Part shown: positions 8,510 through 18,979 of the stretch, in pieces | How positions within the stretch are numbered: the stretch's first letter is position 1 | Layout: the number at the start of each line of letters is the position of its first letter | Assembly (NCBI GenBank): GCA_944324165.1 | Contig: CALUVG010000014.1 | Span: 1 to 57,354, forward strand | DNA: 57,354 nt | From: Candidatus Gastranaerophilales bacterium | GTDB lineage: Bacteria > Cyanobacteriota > Vampirovibrionia > Gastranaerophilales > Gastranaerophilaceae | Reading direction: 5' to 3' | Notes under the pieces: generated by a model | The model's input: the letters and a program-made list of their open reading frames with translations, nothing else | Database searches by the model: none | Told to the model about the DNA's origin: nothing | Position numbers and translations under genes: made by a program

Positions 8510-9523
8510 TTAAGCCCCGAAATAAGTTTTAAGTCCTATTGCGAGTTTTTTATTTTTGCATAATTTTTTCAATTTAGACATTGCACGATTTTCTATTTGT
8601 CTTATTCGTTCTCTTGAAACACCGTATTGTACACCAATTTCGTCGAGAGTTTTTCTGTCTCCCTGATTATCTAGCCCGTAACGCAGAATCAAAACATCAC
8701 GTTCTTTCTGACTTAACTGATTAAGCATTCTGCGAATATCATCAAACAAATTTTCTTGAGAAACTCTGCTTTCAGGGGCAATAGTAGCTTCATCAACCAG
8801 AAAATCAGATATTTTGGCTGAAGTATCCTCATCAGAATTTGTTGGAGTATCCATGCTTATAGTAGATTGGGCAGCTTTTATTATGGAAGTAAGCTTGTTC
8901 ACAGATACGCCAAGTCTATATGCGATTTCCTGCTTTGTTGGCGCGTGTCCTAATTCCGTTGTTAAATCAAGTGTTGCACGCCGAATTTTACTTAGAGATT
9001 CAATCATATGAATAGGAAGTCTGATAATTCTTGCCTTGTCGGCAATAGCGCGTGTTATTGCCTGTTGAATCCACCAGGTTGCATATGTTGAAAATTTGTA
9101 CCCTTTAGTATAATCAAATCTACCGGCAGCTTTAATTAAGCCCATATTACCCTCCTGAATTAAATCCAGAAAAGAAAGCCCACGTCCGATATATCTTTTG
9201 GCAATGCTTACAACAAGCCTGAGGTTTGCATTCACGAGAATATCTTTTGCAAAATTATCATTATTATCGCGAATTTTTTTTGCAATTTCAAGTTCTTGTT
9301 CAGTTGAAAGCATAGGGATTTTCCCAATTTGCTGAAGATATATTTTTACACTGTCATCGGCATTAACAGAGGATATATTTTCTTGTATTTTCGGATCTTC
9401 AACCGAATGTAAAACATCTTCTCCATCTGCATTATCGGCATCTATTTGAAGTTCATGGAAATTGACATTTTCATCAGATATTTCATCCGACATCAGTCCG
9501 AATTGTTCTATTGCTTTTTTCAT
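8510..9523 (-). CDS. RNA polymerase sigma-70 factor (group 1/2)
   Basis: The 337-residue protein contains region 1.2 (DSVKIYLQQIGKIPML), region 2 with the core-binding and -10 recognition helix (GNMGLIKAAGRFDYTKGYKF, STYATWWIQQAITRAIAD), region 3, and region 4 with the -35 recognition helix (TLDEIGVQYGVSRERIRQIE). It lacks the long region 1.1 of classical RpoD, so it could be the primary factor of a small genome or a group 2 paralogue as in cyanobacteria. The promoters seen here (TTGACA-17-TATAAT type and extended -10) fit this class. AGGGAG precedes the ATG. It follows rlmB and nadA on the same strand. Confidence 0.9.
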   Translation of the reverse strand: MKKAIEQFGLMSDEISDENVNFHELQIDADNADGEDVLHSVEDPKIQENISSVNADDSVKIYLQQIGKIPMLSTEQELEIAKKIRDNNDNFAKDILVNANLRLVVSIAKRYIGRGLSFLDLIQEGNMGLIKAAGRFDYTKGYKFSTYATWWIQQAITRAIADKARIIRLPIHMIESLSKIRRATLDLTTELGHAPTKQEIAYRLGVSVNKLTSIIKAAQSTISMDTPTNSDEDTSAKISDFLVDEATIAPESRVSQENLFDDIRRMLNQLSQKERDVLILRYGLDNQGDRKTLDEIGVQYGVSRERIRQIENRAMSKLKKLCKNKKLAIGLKTYFGA

Positions 9524-9575
9524 ATATTTTGCGCTCCCTATGTATATCTTATCTAATTTATGAATATTATGTCAA

Positions 9576-10316
9576 TTATTTACTTTGCTTAACTTTTTGC
9601 CGTACAGTTTCAAACAAAATAGCACTAAGGGCGTTTGATACATTTAATGAATTAAAATTGTTTGCCATTGGTATCTTTACAACAAAATCTGAATTTTTCA
9701 AAAGTGATTTTGACACACCTGCATGCTCTGCCCCCATAATTATAGCAAAGTTCATATTGCAATAATTGATATCAAAATAATTATCATTTGCATGAGCATC
9801 TGCGGCAATTATCCACCAGTCGCTATTTTTCAATTTTTGAATAGCGTTAATGAGGCTATTGACTTTTATTATAGGAATATGGTTAATTGCGCCTGCGCTT
9901 ATTTTTTCAACCACAGAATTAACCTGAACATTGCGTCTTGATGGCAATATTATTCCGTCAACACCTGCACAGACACAAGTTCTTATAATAGCTCCGAGAT
10001 TATGCGGATCTTCAACTCCGTCAAGAATTACCAGTGATGAATTATCATGATTTTGTTCTAAAAAATCATCTAAATCTGTATATTGTATTGGAGAAATTTG
10101 TGCAATAACGCCTTGATGGTTAAATTCTGCATACTGGATAAATTTTTCTTTTGCCACAAACTGAAAAACTATACCTTTTTCTCTTGCTAGTTCTTTTATT
10201 CTGTTGAGTTTGGCATCAGAATGAATATTCTTAGCAATAAGAATTTTATTTATCTCGCGATTTCCGCTGTCCAATGCCTCAAGAACGGAGTTTTTTCCGA
10301 AAATAATATCATCCAT
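9576..10316 (-). CDS. rlmB: SpoU-family 23S rRNA (guanosine-2'-O)-methyltransferase
   Basis: This is a SPOUT (TrmH/RlmB) methyltransferase of 246 residues, using S-adenosylmethionine to methylate a ribose in rRNA. The N-terminal L30e-like substrate domain is visible (IFGKNSVLEALDSGNREINK), followed by motif 1 (LDGVEDPHNLGAIIRTC), motif 2 (IIMGAEHAGVS) and motif 3 (IPMANNFNSLNVSNALSAIL), which form the knotted cofactor site. A 1-nt TAATG overlap couples it to nadA upstream. A paralogue acting on tRNA cannot be wholly excluded. Confidence 0.9.
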   Translation of the reverse strand: MDDIIFGKNSVLEALDSGNREINKILIAKNIHSDAKLNRIKELAREKGIVFQFVAKEKFIQYAEFNHQGVIAQISPIQYTDLDDFLEQNHDNSSLVILDGVEDPHNLGAIIRTCVCAGVDGIILPSRRNVQVNSVVEKISAGAINHIPIIKVNSLINAIQKLKNSDWWIIAADAHANDNYFDINYCNMNFAIIMGAEHAGVSKSLLKNSDFVVKIPMANNFNSLNVSNALSAILFETVRQKVKQSK

Positions 10317-11224
10317 TATTTTGATACCTCAAGCATTCTGTCAATACAGTTTAATGCTTTTGCAGCAATATCTTTATCAACATCAATTTCATGTTCTTCA
10401 TTTTGTAATGCATTAAGAATATCTGCCAACGTATGCCATTTCATATTCGGGCAAATGATATTATCTTTTATAAGAATAAATTCTTTCTCGGGATAATCCC
10501 GTTTCAGACGATCAACAACACCTTTTTCGGTTGCGATGATAAATTGCTTATCGTCATGTACTGTTGTATATTTCATAATACCTGTTGTACTACCGACATA
10601 ATCTGCAAGTTTAGTGACAGATTGATGACATTCCGGATGAGCAAGAACTTTTGCCTCAGGATATTTTTTTCTTGCCTCGATAATATCTTCCGGACGTATT
10701 CTCAAATGCGTAGGACAATACCCAGGATATGTAATAACTTCTACATTATTTAACTGACTTTCGACCCATTTTCCGAGATATGTGTCAGGTAAAAACAGCA
10801 CTTTAGTGGCTTTTAAACTTTCCACAATCTTTAATGCATTAGAGCTTGTACAGCAAATATCACATTCGGATTTAACTTCCGCGGTTGAGTTAATGTAACA
10901 CACAACAGGAATATCCGGATATTTCGCTTTAAACTCTCTTAGTTGCTGCAAGTTAACCATGTCAGCCATAAGGCAGCCTGATTCCAGACGCGGCAACAGT
11001 ACCTTTTTATCAGGGCAAAGTATTTTAGCGGTTTGTGCCATAAAATATACTCCCGCAAATAAAATAATTTCAGCGTCAGTTTTTGCTGCCATCTGACTTA
11101 AGTATAGAGAATCTCCAACATAATCAGCGACTTCATCTATCTCGATATTCTGATAACAATGAGCTAATATAACGGCTTTTTTCTCTTCTTTTAATCGTTT
11201 AATCTCTTCTATAATCTTTTTCAC
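10316..11224 (-). CDS. nadA: quinolinate synthase A
   Basis: This enzyme condenses iminoaspartate with dihydroxyacetone phosphate to quinolinate in de novo NAD synthesis, using a [4Fe-4S] cluster. The 302-residue product shows AVILAHCYQNIEIDEVADYV, VYFMAQTAKILCPDKKVLLP, GCLMADMV, HPECHQSV and the late cysteine in IICPNMKWHTL, with the cysteines spaced as in the family. The start is GTG 11224; an in-frame TAA lies just upstream, and AGGAG lies unusually far (about 13 nt). No nadB or nadC is adjacent; the gene is coupled to rlmB instead. Confidence 0.95.
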   Translation of the reverse strand: MKKIIEEIKRLKEEKKAVILAHCYQNIEIDEVADYVGDSLYLSQMAAKTDAEIILFAGVYFMAQTAKILCPDKKVLLPRLESGCLMADMVNLQQLREFKAKYPDIPVVCYINSTAEVKSECDICCTSSNALKIVESLKATKVLFLPDTYLGKWVESQLNNVEVITYPGYCPTHLRIRPEDIIEARKKYPEAKVLAHPECHQSVTKLADYVGSTTGIMKYTTVHDDKQFIIATEKGVVDRLKRDYPEKEFILIKDNIICPNMKWHTLADILNALQNEEHEIDVDKDIAAKALNCIDRMLEVSK

Positions 11225-11334
11225 TTTTACAGATTATCTCCTACATTTAGTGTAAATTTATGTTAAAAATGTTTTGTTTTCAAAATATATTGTATAATAA
11301 AAGAATAATTGAGTAAATAGAATAAGAAAAATTT

Positions 11335-13086
11335 ATGAATATTAATATTAATGACATACTTGTACAATTAGGTATAGGAAGTAAAGAAACTGTATATATG
11401 TCAGTTTCCCCTCGGGTTGGACTTGAAGTAATTAAGGTTGATACTTCTGCAAAAATGATTACGGCATATTCCAATCGTCCGTTAGAATATAACGAATCTC
11501 TAAGAGAGATTAGTGATTATGAAGATTTTAAAATAGCTGTAAAAGAAATTTTTGATGAACTGGGTATTAGTACTCACTGTAATATTGTCTTAAATTTGCC
11601 GCTTGTACTTTTTGCAAGCAATACATTACCGCTTATTCTGGGTGATGATGCTATTAACGAAGTGCTTATATCAGAAGCCGAACAAACTTATACCTTTAAA
11701 CGTCATGACCCATTGATAGGTTGGACTGATGCCAACACACCCGCAAATGGAGATAATAGAAAAGTCTTTTATTCTGCACTCCAAAAAGATGTAGTTGAAA
11801 ATATAAGGACTGCACTTGCTGAAATAGGTGCCACTTTAGTCAGCGTAAATGTTTCATTAACATCAAGTATAAATGCCTTATATTTTTCCGGATTAACATC
11901 AGAGTTTATGCAGGAAAATCATGCATGGAATTTGATTACTGTAAATATAAACGGATATTCAATTTGTTCAATGCAAGGCTCAAAATTAATAGATTATTAT
12001 GAAGAACCTTTAGCAATAAGATCTTATGAAGGAGAAGAAATATATAATGCCATATCTTCATCTATACAACTTGCTTTAATGAATTATCCGGCAGATTCTT
12101 TATATATAGTTTCAGATACTGACTTTGTCAGTGCAGGCATACTGGCATCAAGAATTTCAGGCAACATAGGCAAAATAGGATTCTTAGAGAATAACACTTA
12201 TAGAAAAGATGAATTTATTTCAACAAGCCTTGAAATATTGAGTGACAAAGCCGCAAATATTACTCTTGAAGCACTTGGTATTGCTGTATCTCAAATGACC
12301 AATATGCCTCTGCATATTGAATTTATGAATAATTTATCATCAACCGGTACTGTAGATGATGATTCTCCGGTTAAGCTTCGCATTGGTGAAAAAGAATTTG
12401 AAATAACTCCACAGGCTGCATTAAAAATAGTTGGAATATTTATCGCAATTATTCTTGTACCTATAATTGCGCTTACTATTGCTATGCCTTTATTTACAGG
12501 CAAATTGCAGACTAAGCTTGATGGATTAAATGAACAGGCAAAACAACTTGAAGCACAGGTTAAAACTTATTCTGATGAAGAAGCCCAACTTGAATCTTTT
12601 GATGTTAAGCGTGAAATACAGGAAACATTAAAACATAACCGCTCCAAATTAATGGCTTACAGTGCACTTGGAGAATCTGTACCAAAAGGATTGTGGATTA
12701 CATATTTCTTCACACAAAAAGACGGTAAAATAGATATTAAAGGGGCATCTACAAATGTAGAAGATATTTACACATTCTATCGTAATTTAAAAGACTCTTT
12801 AATAAATACAAAATTACGTCTTTACAGATTGGAAATGGCAACTTCTGATATTGACGACGCGGTTGAAAATTCTCAACAGAGTTATATTTTTGAAATAACC
12901 AACATGACAGAAGCCGAATTGACAGAGATTGCAAATACTGCAGGAGGAAACGCAGCTGCAACATCTAATGCGCAGGGTAACAGCAGCAAACAACAAGCTG
13001 CCCCTGCAGCTAATCAACAGCCTCAAAAAACATCTAAACCTGATACAAAATCAAATCCGGCTGTTCCAAAAACTTTGCCATTATAA
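11335..13086 (+). CDS. GspL/PilMN-like secretion or pilus assembly protein
   Basis: I read this 583-residue protein as a fusion of a PilM-like cytoplasmic domain (about 1-350, actin/ASKHA-like by its layout), one transmembrane helix (about 362-386, AALKIVGIFIAIILVPIIAL) and a PilN-like extracytoplasmic part: a coiled coil (LDGLNEQAKQLEAQVKTYSD) then a ferredoxin-like segment (GLWITYFFTQKDGKIDIKGA), ending in a low-complexity Ala/Asn/Pro/Lys tail (about 540-583). That order matches GspL of type II secretion. The next gene has PilO/GspM layout, which supports the call. Such proteins form the inner-membrane alignment platform for pili or pseudopili. It fits the pseudopilin genes elsewhere in the window. 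The assignment rests on architecture, not on strong motifs. Confidence 0.65.
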   Translation: MNININDILVQLGIGSKETVYMSVSPRVGLEVIKVDTSAKMITAYSNRPLEYNESLREISDYEDFKIAVKEIFDELGISTHCNIVLNLPLVLFASNTLPLILGDDAINEVLISEAEQTYTFKRHDPLIGWTDANTPANGDNRKVFYSALQKDVVENIRTALAEIGATLVSVNVSLTSSINALYFSGLTSEFMQENHAWNLITVNINGYSICSMQGSKLIDYYEEPLAIRSYEGEEIYNAISSSIQLALMNYPADSLYIVSDTDFVSAGILASRISGNIGKIGFLENNTYRKDEFISTSLEILSDKAANITLEALGIAVSQMTNMPLHIEFMNNLSSTGTVDDDSPVKLRIGEKEFEITPQAALKIVGIFIAIILVPIIALTIAMPLFTGKLQTKLDGLNEQAKQLEAQVKTYSDEEAQLESFDVKREIQETLKHNRSKLMAYSALGESVPKGLWITYFFTQKDGKIDIKGASTNVEDIYTFYRNLKDSLINTKLRLYRLEMATSDIDDAVENSQQSYIFEITNMTEAELTEIANTAGGNAAATSNAQGNSSKQQAAPAANQQPQKTSKPDTKSNPAVPKTLPL

Positions 13087-13111
13087 AAATTAGCTAAAAG
13101 GAATTCATTTG

Positions 13112-13789
13112 ATGGATAAAAATACAATTATACTTTATGCAAAAAAATTACAACTGCCAATAATGGTTTTAATACTCGGATTGTTAATAGCAGGGGTATT
13201 AATTAACGGACTTATACCAAAGATTAAAGATTTTATAAAAGTACACTCTGAAATTTCTACACAATCCAAATCAATAGAAGATAATCAGAAAAAACTGGAT
13301 GAGTTAAAAGCCTCTATCAAGAAAAGTGCAGAAAAAGCTGATACACAGATAAAAGCCTTTTATAAACCTATAGAAAGCGGACTGGATGCTGAAACCATAA
13401 TGTCAGAAGCTTTTGGTGATATATTAAAAATGATACGTGATAATTCAATAAAAACACGTGCCGTTAAATATGATTATAATCCATCAGATGATAAATTTGT
13501 TAAAAATGCCTCAAGTAAATATAATGTATGTATTCTTAGTCTTGAAATGATAGCTGACTACAAACACTTTCAAGCTTTTTTAAGAGACCTTTACAAACAT
13601 GAACATTTTCTTGAAATTTCTAACATTGAAATTATTCCTTATGAAAAAGATAAAACAATATTGTTAATCAAATGCGGATTGAAACTATATTCACAAAAAA
13701 CAGAAGCAGATATTGCCGCAAGCAATGCCGAAGCTGTAAGTGAACAAAAATCTGAGACTCCGCCTGATTTAGAAAAAAAGGCTGAGTAA
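13112..13789 (+). CDS. PilO/GspM-like inner-membrane protein
   Basis: This 225-residue protein has a short cytoplasmic N-terminus, one transmembrane helix (about 17-35, LPIMVLILGLLIAGVLINGL), a coiled coil (SKSIEDNQKKLDELKASIKK) and a C-terminal alpha/beta region (MIADYKHFQAFLRDLYKHEH, FLEISNIEIIPYEKDKTILL) of the kind found in PilO and GspM. ATG 13112 has AAAGGA upstream; a TTG precedes it directly. It follows the GspL-like gene by about 25 nt, and the two probably form a heterodimer. No PilP, PilQ or secretin gene is present. It converges on the radical SAM gene with only 1 nt between the stops. Confidence 0.65.
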   Translation: MDKNTIILYAKKLQLPIMVLILGLLIAGVLINGLIPKIKDFIKVHSEISTQSKSIEDNQKKLDELKASIKKSAEKADTQIKAFYKPIESGLDAETIMSEAFGDILKMIRDNSIKTRAVKYDYNPSDDKFVKNASSKYNVCILSLEMIADYKHFQAFLRDLYKHEHFLEISNIEIIPYEKDKTILLIKCGLKLYSQKTEADIAASNAEAVSEQKSETPPDLEKKAE

Positions 13790-13790
13790 C

Positions 13791-14648
13791 TTATTCAAAT
13801 AATTTGTAATTAATCCCGAAAAACGGATTTTGATTATTGATACAAACTGCACAAAAATCTGTTTCTAAGGCTGTCTTGTCGGCAAAATCTTTAAATGAAC
13901 TGCCGCATCTTCCTCTATGATCATTTGCAAGAAACGGACAGGTATATACGCCTTTTGTTGTTAATATTCTTCCGAATTCACAATCCAAACCTTTCCAGTG
14001 AGGATTTTCAGGAAAGTTATCTGCACAATTTTTATCATAATATTTATTAATACTTATATTGGATGCATCAGCCTGAAAGCCGATTTTAGAACAAAGTCTT
14101 AAAAACTCTTCACGCATTACATTCTCATCTTCTTTATAATAATTTGTTATACATAATATGGGATTAAACCCGTATTTTACCAAACTTTTAATAGCATGAA
14201 GAACCTGTCTGTATGACCCGCGCCCGCGTAAATCATCACTCTTGACTTCATCATAATGATCAATGCTTAATTTGAAGATAATTTCAAAATTACTTTCATC
14301 TTCAACACGTTTCAAAAATCTGGCTTTTTTTTCATTTATAAATGTTCCGTTAGTAAAAATACAAACATTAGTACGTTTCAGACACATGCGTAAAATAGTA
14401 TTAAAATCAGGATGTGTCATAGGTTCAGCCCCGGTTAGATAAATACATTGAATATTTTGATTTGCAGTATCATTAAGAGCCTCTTTTATAAGATCAACTG
14501 ATATAAAATCTTTCACATTTTTATTCAGCGGAAAATCAATATAACAATGTTTGCATCTCTGATTACAATTTTTTGCTGTAAGTTCAATAAAAAGGTTGTT
14601 TAGTTCTTTAAGTTCGCATACCGGTGATTGATAAATTATACTCTTCAT
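13791..14648 (-). CDS. radical SAM protein with SPASM-like tail
   Basis: The 285-residue protein carries the radical SAM cluster motif CNQRCKHC (CxxxCxxC) near residue 32, followed by YLTGAEPMTHPDF, the usual SAM-binding GGEP-like loop (here GAEP). A cysteine-rich C-terminus (CEFGRI, YTCPFLAND, RGRCGSS, DFCAVCINNQNP) resembles a SPASM auxiliary-cluster domain, as in enzymes that modify peptides. No precursor peptide is seen nearby, so the substrate is unknown. GGAG lies 8 nt before the ATG. The gene is separated by about 90 nt from the comF unit. Confidence 0.85.
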   Translation of the reverse strand: MKSIIYQSPVCELKELNNLFIELTAKNCNQRCKHCYIDFPLNKNVKDFISVDLIKEALNDTANQNIQCIYLTGAEPMTHPDFNTILRMCLKRTNVCIFTNGTFINEKKARFLKRVEDESNFEIIFKLSIDHYDEVKSDDLRGRGSYRQVLHAIKSLVKYGFNPILCITNYYKEDENVMREEFLRLCSKIGFQADASNISINKYYDKNCADNFPENPHWKGLDCEFGRILTTKGVYTCPFLANDHRGRCGSSFKDFADKTALETDFCAVCINNQNPFFGINYKLFE

Positions 14649-14739
14649 GTCTACACTCCAATTTTAATATCTTTTTTCAAAACTATTTTAGATTTGAAAA
14701 AAATAAATAAAATCCGCCGACAAGGTAATTTGAAAAAAA

Positions 14740-15054
14740 CTAACCGGTAAAATCTTCAGGTAATTTATCATTTAGCCATTTGCTTAATAAATAATGTTCA
14801 TAACTCAACGCATAATTATACAATGCTTTAACCAGAACACGCCCGCTTTCCGATTTGCCGGTAATCAAAAAATCTCCGACCTTGTTTTCCGCAAGCATGA
14901 TTTCTTTATGAACTATTTTATCAACGTGATTTTTAGGATTTTTATTAATAACAAGCCTTATCCAATTGCATAGAAGTTTTGTTGCTGTTGTCCTGCTGTT
15001 TATAATTTCTTCTTTGTGTTTTTGTAAGTATATTGAAAATGCTTTTAAAATCAT
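14740..15054 (-). CDS. hypothetical protein downstream of comF
   Basis: I do not recognise this 104-residue protein. It is mostly helical by composition, with basic and acidic stretches, no signal peptide and no transmembrane helix. It starts 2 nt after the comF stop codon and is very likely co-translated with it. A weak GGTGA lies a few nt before the ATG. The close coupling suggests a lineage-specific partner, but no function can be given. Confidence 0.65.
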   Translation of the reverse strand: MILKAFSIYLQKHKEEIINSRTTATKLLCNWIRLVINKNPKNHVDKIVHKEIMLAENKVGDFLITGKSESGRVLVKALYNYALSYEHYLLSKWLNDKLPEDFTG

Positions 15055-15056
15055 TT

Positions 15057-15704
15057 TTATTCACCAAACGGGGTAGTTGCCGCAAAACATATTATATCCT
15101 GAATACCTGACTTTTTCAATTGTTTTATCATCTCTTCAAATGTCGAGCCGGTTGTAAAGATATCATCAATCAATAAAAGAGTTTTGCCATGATAATTTTC
15201 TTTGTTCACTTTAAATGCCCCGGCTAAATTTTGAATACGCTCATACTTTTTCAAATTATACTGCGGCTTTGTATTTTTAATTCTCTTTATTAAATTATTA
15301 TTCAGTTCGTAACCTGTTAATTTACAAAATTCTTCAGCAACAAGAGACATGTGATTATATTTTCTCTGCTTTTCACGCGTTGGATAAATCGGCACAGGAA
15401 CGACTTCAAAAATTCGATTATCTGTAATTTCCCGCCAGTATTCATACATAAATTTCGCCAGATAATATGCCAGATCTCTCTGGTTGTGATATTTCAGACC
15501 GCGGATGAGTTTTTGAAGATTTTTAGAATAAATTCCTGCGCAATAAACTTTTTTGCCTTCAACTATTCTTTGTGGAGTTAAAGGCAGATGCTCAAGTTCA
15601 GCATAGCAGTTTGAACACATTTTTACGCATTCTTTAGAACTTTTGCAAAAATAGCATTTCTTTTTATATATCCAATCTAAAAGTGATAGCAAAAAGTCTT
15701 TCAT
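15057..15704 (-). CDS. comF: ComF-family phosphoribosyltransferase-like protein
   Basis: The 215-residue protein has the two parts of ComF: an N-terminal zinc-finger-like cysteine set (CYFCKSSKECVKMCSNCYAE) and a C-terminal PRTase fold with the PRPP-type loop LLLIDDIFTTGSTFEEM. ComF proteins act in uptake of transforming DNA in several bacteria, probably at the cytoplasmic face. Pseudopilin and GspL/M-like genes elsewhere in the window would fit a competence machine, but linkage is loose. No Shine-Dalgarno is seen; an extended -10 box lies 6 nt upstream, suggesting a leaderless mRNA. Confidence 0.88.
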   Translation of the reverse strand: MKDFLLSLLDWIYKKKCYFCKSSKECVKMCSNCYAELEHLPLTPQRIVEGKKVYCAGIYSKNLQKLIRGLKYHNQRDLAYYLAKFMYEYWREITDNRIFEVVPVPIYPTREKQRKYNHMSLVAEEFCKLTGYELNNNLIKRIKNTKPQYNLKKYERIQNLAGAFKVNKENYHGKTLLLIDDIFTTGSTFEEMIKQLKKSGIQDIICFAATTPFGE

Positions 15705-15710
15705 AAATAT

Positions 15711-15719
15711 ATTGTAACA
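15711..15719 (-). promoter_or_regulatory. extended -10 six nt before comF
   Basis: On the minus strand TG-T-TACAAT occupies 15719-15711, and 6 nt separate it from the ATG at 15704. No ribosome-binding site lies between. Confidence 0.55.
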
Positions 15720-15728
15720 CAGACGGAC

Positions 15729-16433
15729 TTAAATATTGGCACCGCCTTCTTCTTGAATTTTTTTAAGAACTTGTTTGCTGCCGTCTTTGTGTTTTGCCAG
15801 TGCAATAACAAAATCGCTGGCTTCATTATCACGTGCAATAGCTTCTTTCAAAGCCAGCATGTCGTCAAGATTTAAATTTTTTAGACGTTCGTCATTTGCA
15901 TTTTTCAAAAATATTTTTAGAAGTTTTTGAGCCTTACTGTCAAAGCCGGGAAGTCTGTATTTCATGGCATACCAGCGGTAAAAATGATGTAAAAAATAAT
16001 ACGGATCAATATTGCCTTCGCGCATGACAAACATAGGAACAGATTTAAAGCTTATTCCGCGTCCTGTGAAAATATTTAACAATAAAGCATCCTTACCATG
16101 CTGTTCTACAATAAATCCTTCTTCTTCACCAATCAGGTTTAAAAATTTATCAGCATTTGCAGGTCTGTAAACCGGTGTTCCTTTACTTTTAATAAATTCT
16201 AATAACTCCAGAGGATTGCCGCCGGTCTTTTTTACAATTGCTTCAACATTTTCCCTGACAAGCTGTGCATTTTTCAAAGTCTCAGACGTTAAAGTCAAAG
16301 TGGCATTTGAAGACATGACTGTTTTAGAAGTTGAATTAGTGGAACTTCTTTTAAAATGTTTATCTAATCTTATTTTCAAAGATTTTTCTTTTTTTTCAAG
16401 CAGTGCATAGATAATTTTTTGAAAAATATTCAT
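15729..16433 (-). CDS. hypothetical cytoplasmic protein
   Basis: I do not recognise this 234-residue protein. It has a basic N-terminus rich in Lys, Ser and Thr (KSLKIRLDKHFKRSSTNSTS), a central globular part (PVYRPANADKFLNLIGEEEG, DPYYFLHHFYRWYAMKYRLP) and a helical C-terminus. No signal peptide or membrane segment is seen. A TATAAT box lies 11 nt before the ATG on the minus strand (16450-16445), leaving a very short leader without a Shine-Dalgarno. It is divergent from atpD and upstream of comF on the same strand. Confidence 0.7.
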   Translation of the reverse strand: MNIFQKIIYALLEKKEKSLKIRLDKHFKRSSTNSTSKTVMSSNATLTLTSETLKNAQLVRENVEAIVKKTGGNPLELLEFIKSKGTPVYRPANADKFLNLIGEEEGFIVEQHGKDALLLNIFTGRGISFKSVPMFVMREGNIDPYYFLHHFYRWYAMKYRLPGFDSKAQKLLKIFLKNANDERLKNLNLDDMLALKEAIARDNEASDFVIALAKHKDGSKQVLKKIQEEGGANI

Positions 16434-16508
16434 AATTAAAATATATTATATCTGTTAGTACATGAAAAGTTCTCCTCTAAACGTTGTATACCTTAAAAAA
16501 ACAGTTAA

Positions 16509-17970
<1,462 letters not shown>

Positions 17971-18002
17971 TCCGTAAAATAATAATTTGAAAAGGTATAA
18001 TA

Positions 18003-18395
18003 ATGCATTTAAAAATAATCACGCATGAAAAAGTTGTATTTGATGACAATGTTGATGAAATATACACAAAAGGCACAGACGGTGAATTTGGTGTCTTGAA
18101 AAATCACGTTCCTTTAATGGCATCTCTTGATATTGGTGTAACAAAAGTTGTTAAAGACGGGCATGACAAATATTTCACAACAATGGGCGGTGTCTTTCAG
18201 TTTAAAGACAATGAAGCACTAATCCTTACAAATACCGCAGAATGTAGTGATGATATTGATGTTACCCGTGCGAAAGCTGCACTGGAAAGAGCACAGGCAA
18301 GACTGGCTGAAGCTGATGCCGCACTTGATGCTAAACGTGCAGAGGCTGCAGTTGCAAGGGCAATGGCAAGATTAAAAGCTACATTTAATAAATAA
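18003..18395 (+). CDS. atpC: F1Fo ATP synthase subunit epsilon
   Basis: The 130-residue subunit belongs to the central stalk and can inhibit ATP hydrolysis. The beta-sandwich domain (HLKIITHEKVVFDDNVDEIY, GEFGVLKNHVPLMASLDIG) is followed by a two-helix C-terminus rich in Ala, Arg and Glu (ALERAQARLAEADAALDAKR). It lies 32 nt behind atpD, with AAAGG before the ATG, and is followed after 2 nt by a ChrA-like gene, so the transporter pair is probably co-transcribed with the ATP synthase genes. Confidence 0.95.
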   Translation: MHLKIITHEKVVFDDNVDEIYTKGTDGEFGVLKNHVPLMASLDIGVTKVVKDGHDKYFTTMGGVFQFKDNEALILTNTAECSDDIDVTRAKAALERAQARLAEADAALDAKRAEAAVARAMARLKATFNK

Positions 18396-18397
18396 TC

Positions 18398-18979
18398 ATG
18401 GAAAAGACTTTTTATAATATTTTCAAAACTTTTTTCAAAGTCGGTACATTACTGCTCGGAGGCGGTTATGTAATATTACCTTTATTACAATCGGAACTGG
18501 TTGATAAGAGAGATTGGATTGACAATGAAGAGCTTTGTGAATATTATGCGCTGGGGCAAAGTGTTCCCGGAGTAATCGCAGTTAATATGTCGGCTTTTGT
18601 CGGATATAAATTGATGGGATTTTGGGGAGCTGTTGCTGCAATGTTAGGTATTGTTGCGCCATCTTTTCTTGCTATTGTAATTATCGCTAAAATGCTTGAT
18701 GAAATTGTAGGATTAAAATTTATTCAAAGCATTTTTTGGGGCGTGGGAATAGGTGTTTTAATGCTGATTTTTCTTGCTGTCAAAGAAATGTGGATGAAAA
18801 GTATTGTTGATAAATACACAAGCTGGGTATTTTTCTTTGTATTTATACTGTCAGCTTGTTGTAAAGTTTCACCCGGTATTTTGATTGTTGCAGCTATTTT
18901 TCTCGGGATATTCAGAGAAAGTAAGCGTCGTGTAGAAGCAGCAAAGGTTGCTGAAATTAGTGAGGATGACGAGTCATGA
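18398..18979 (+). CDS. ChrA-family transporter, first half-size subunit
   Basis: The 193-residue membrane protein is a single CHR domain: LLGGGYVILPLLQSELV, then YALGQSVPGVIAVNMSAFVG, followed by several hydrophobic helices. Paired half-size ChrA proteins work together in place of one long two-domain ChrA. The family name comes from chromate export, but many members near housekeeping genes have no proven substrate. It starts 2 nt after atpC and overlaps the second half by 4 nt (ATGA). The acidic C-terminal tail (EISEDDES) is cytoplasmic. Confidence 0.88.
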   Translation: MEKTFYNIFKTFFKVGTLLLGGGYVILPLLQSELVDKRDWIDNEELCEYYALGQSVPGVIAVNMSAFVGYKLMGFWGAVAAMLGIVAPSFLAIVIIAKMLDEIVGLKFIQSIFWGVGIGVLMLIFLAVKEMWMKSIVDKYTSWVFFFVFILSACCKVSPGILIVAAIFLGIFRESKRRVEAAKVAEISEDDES

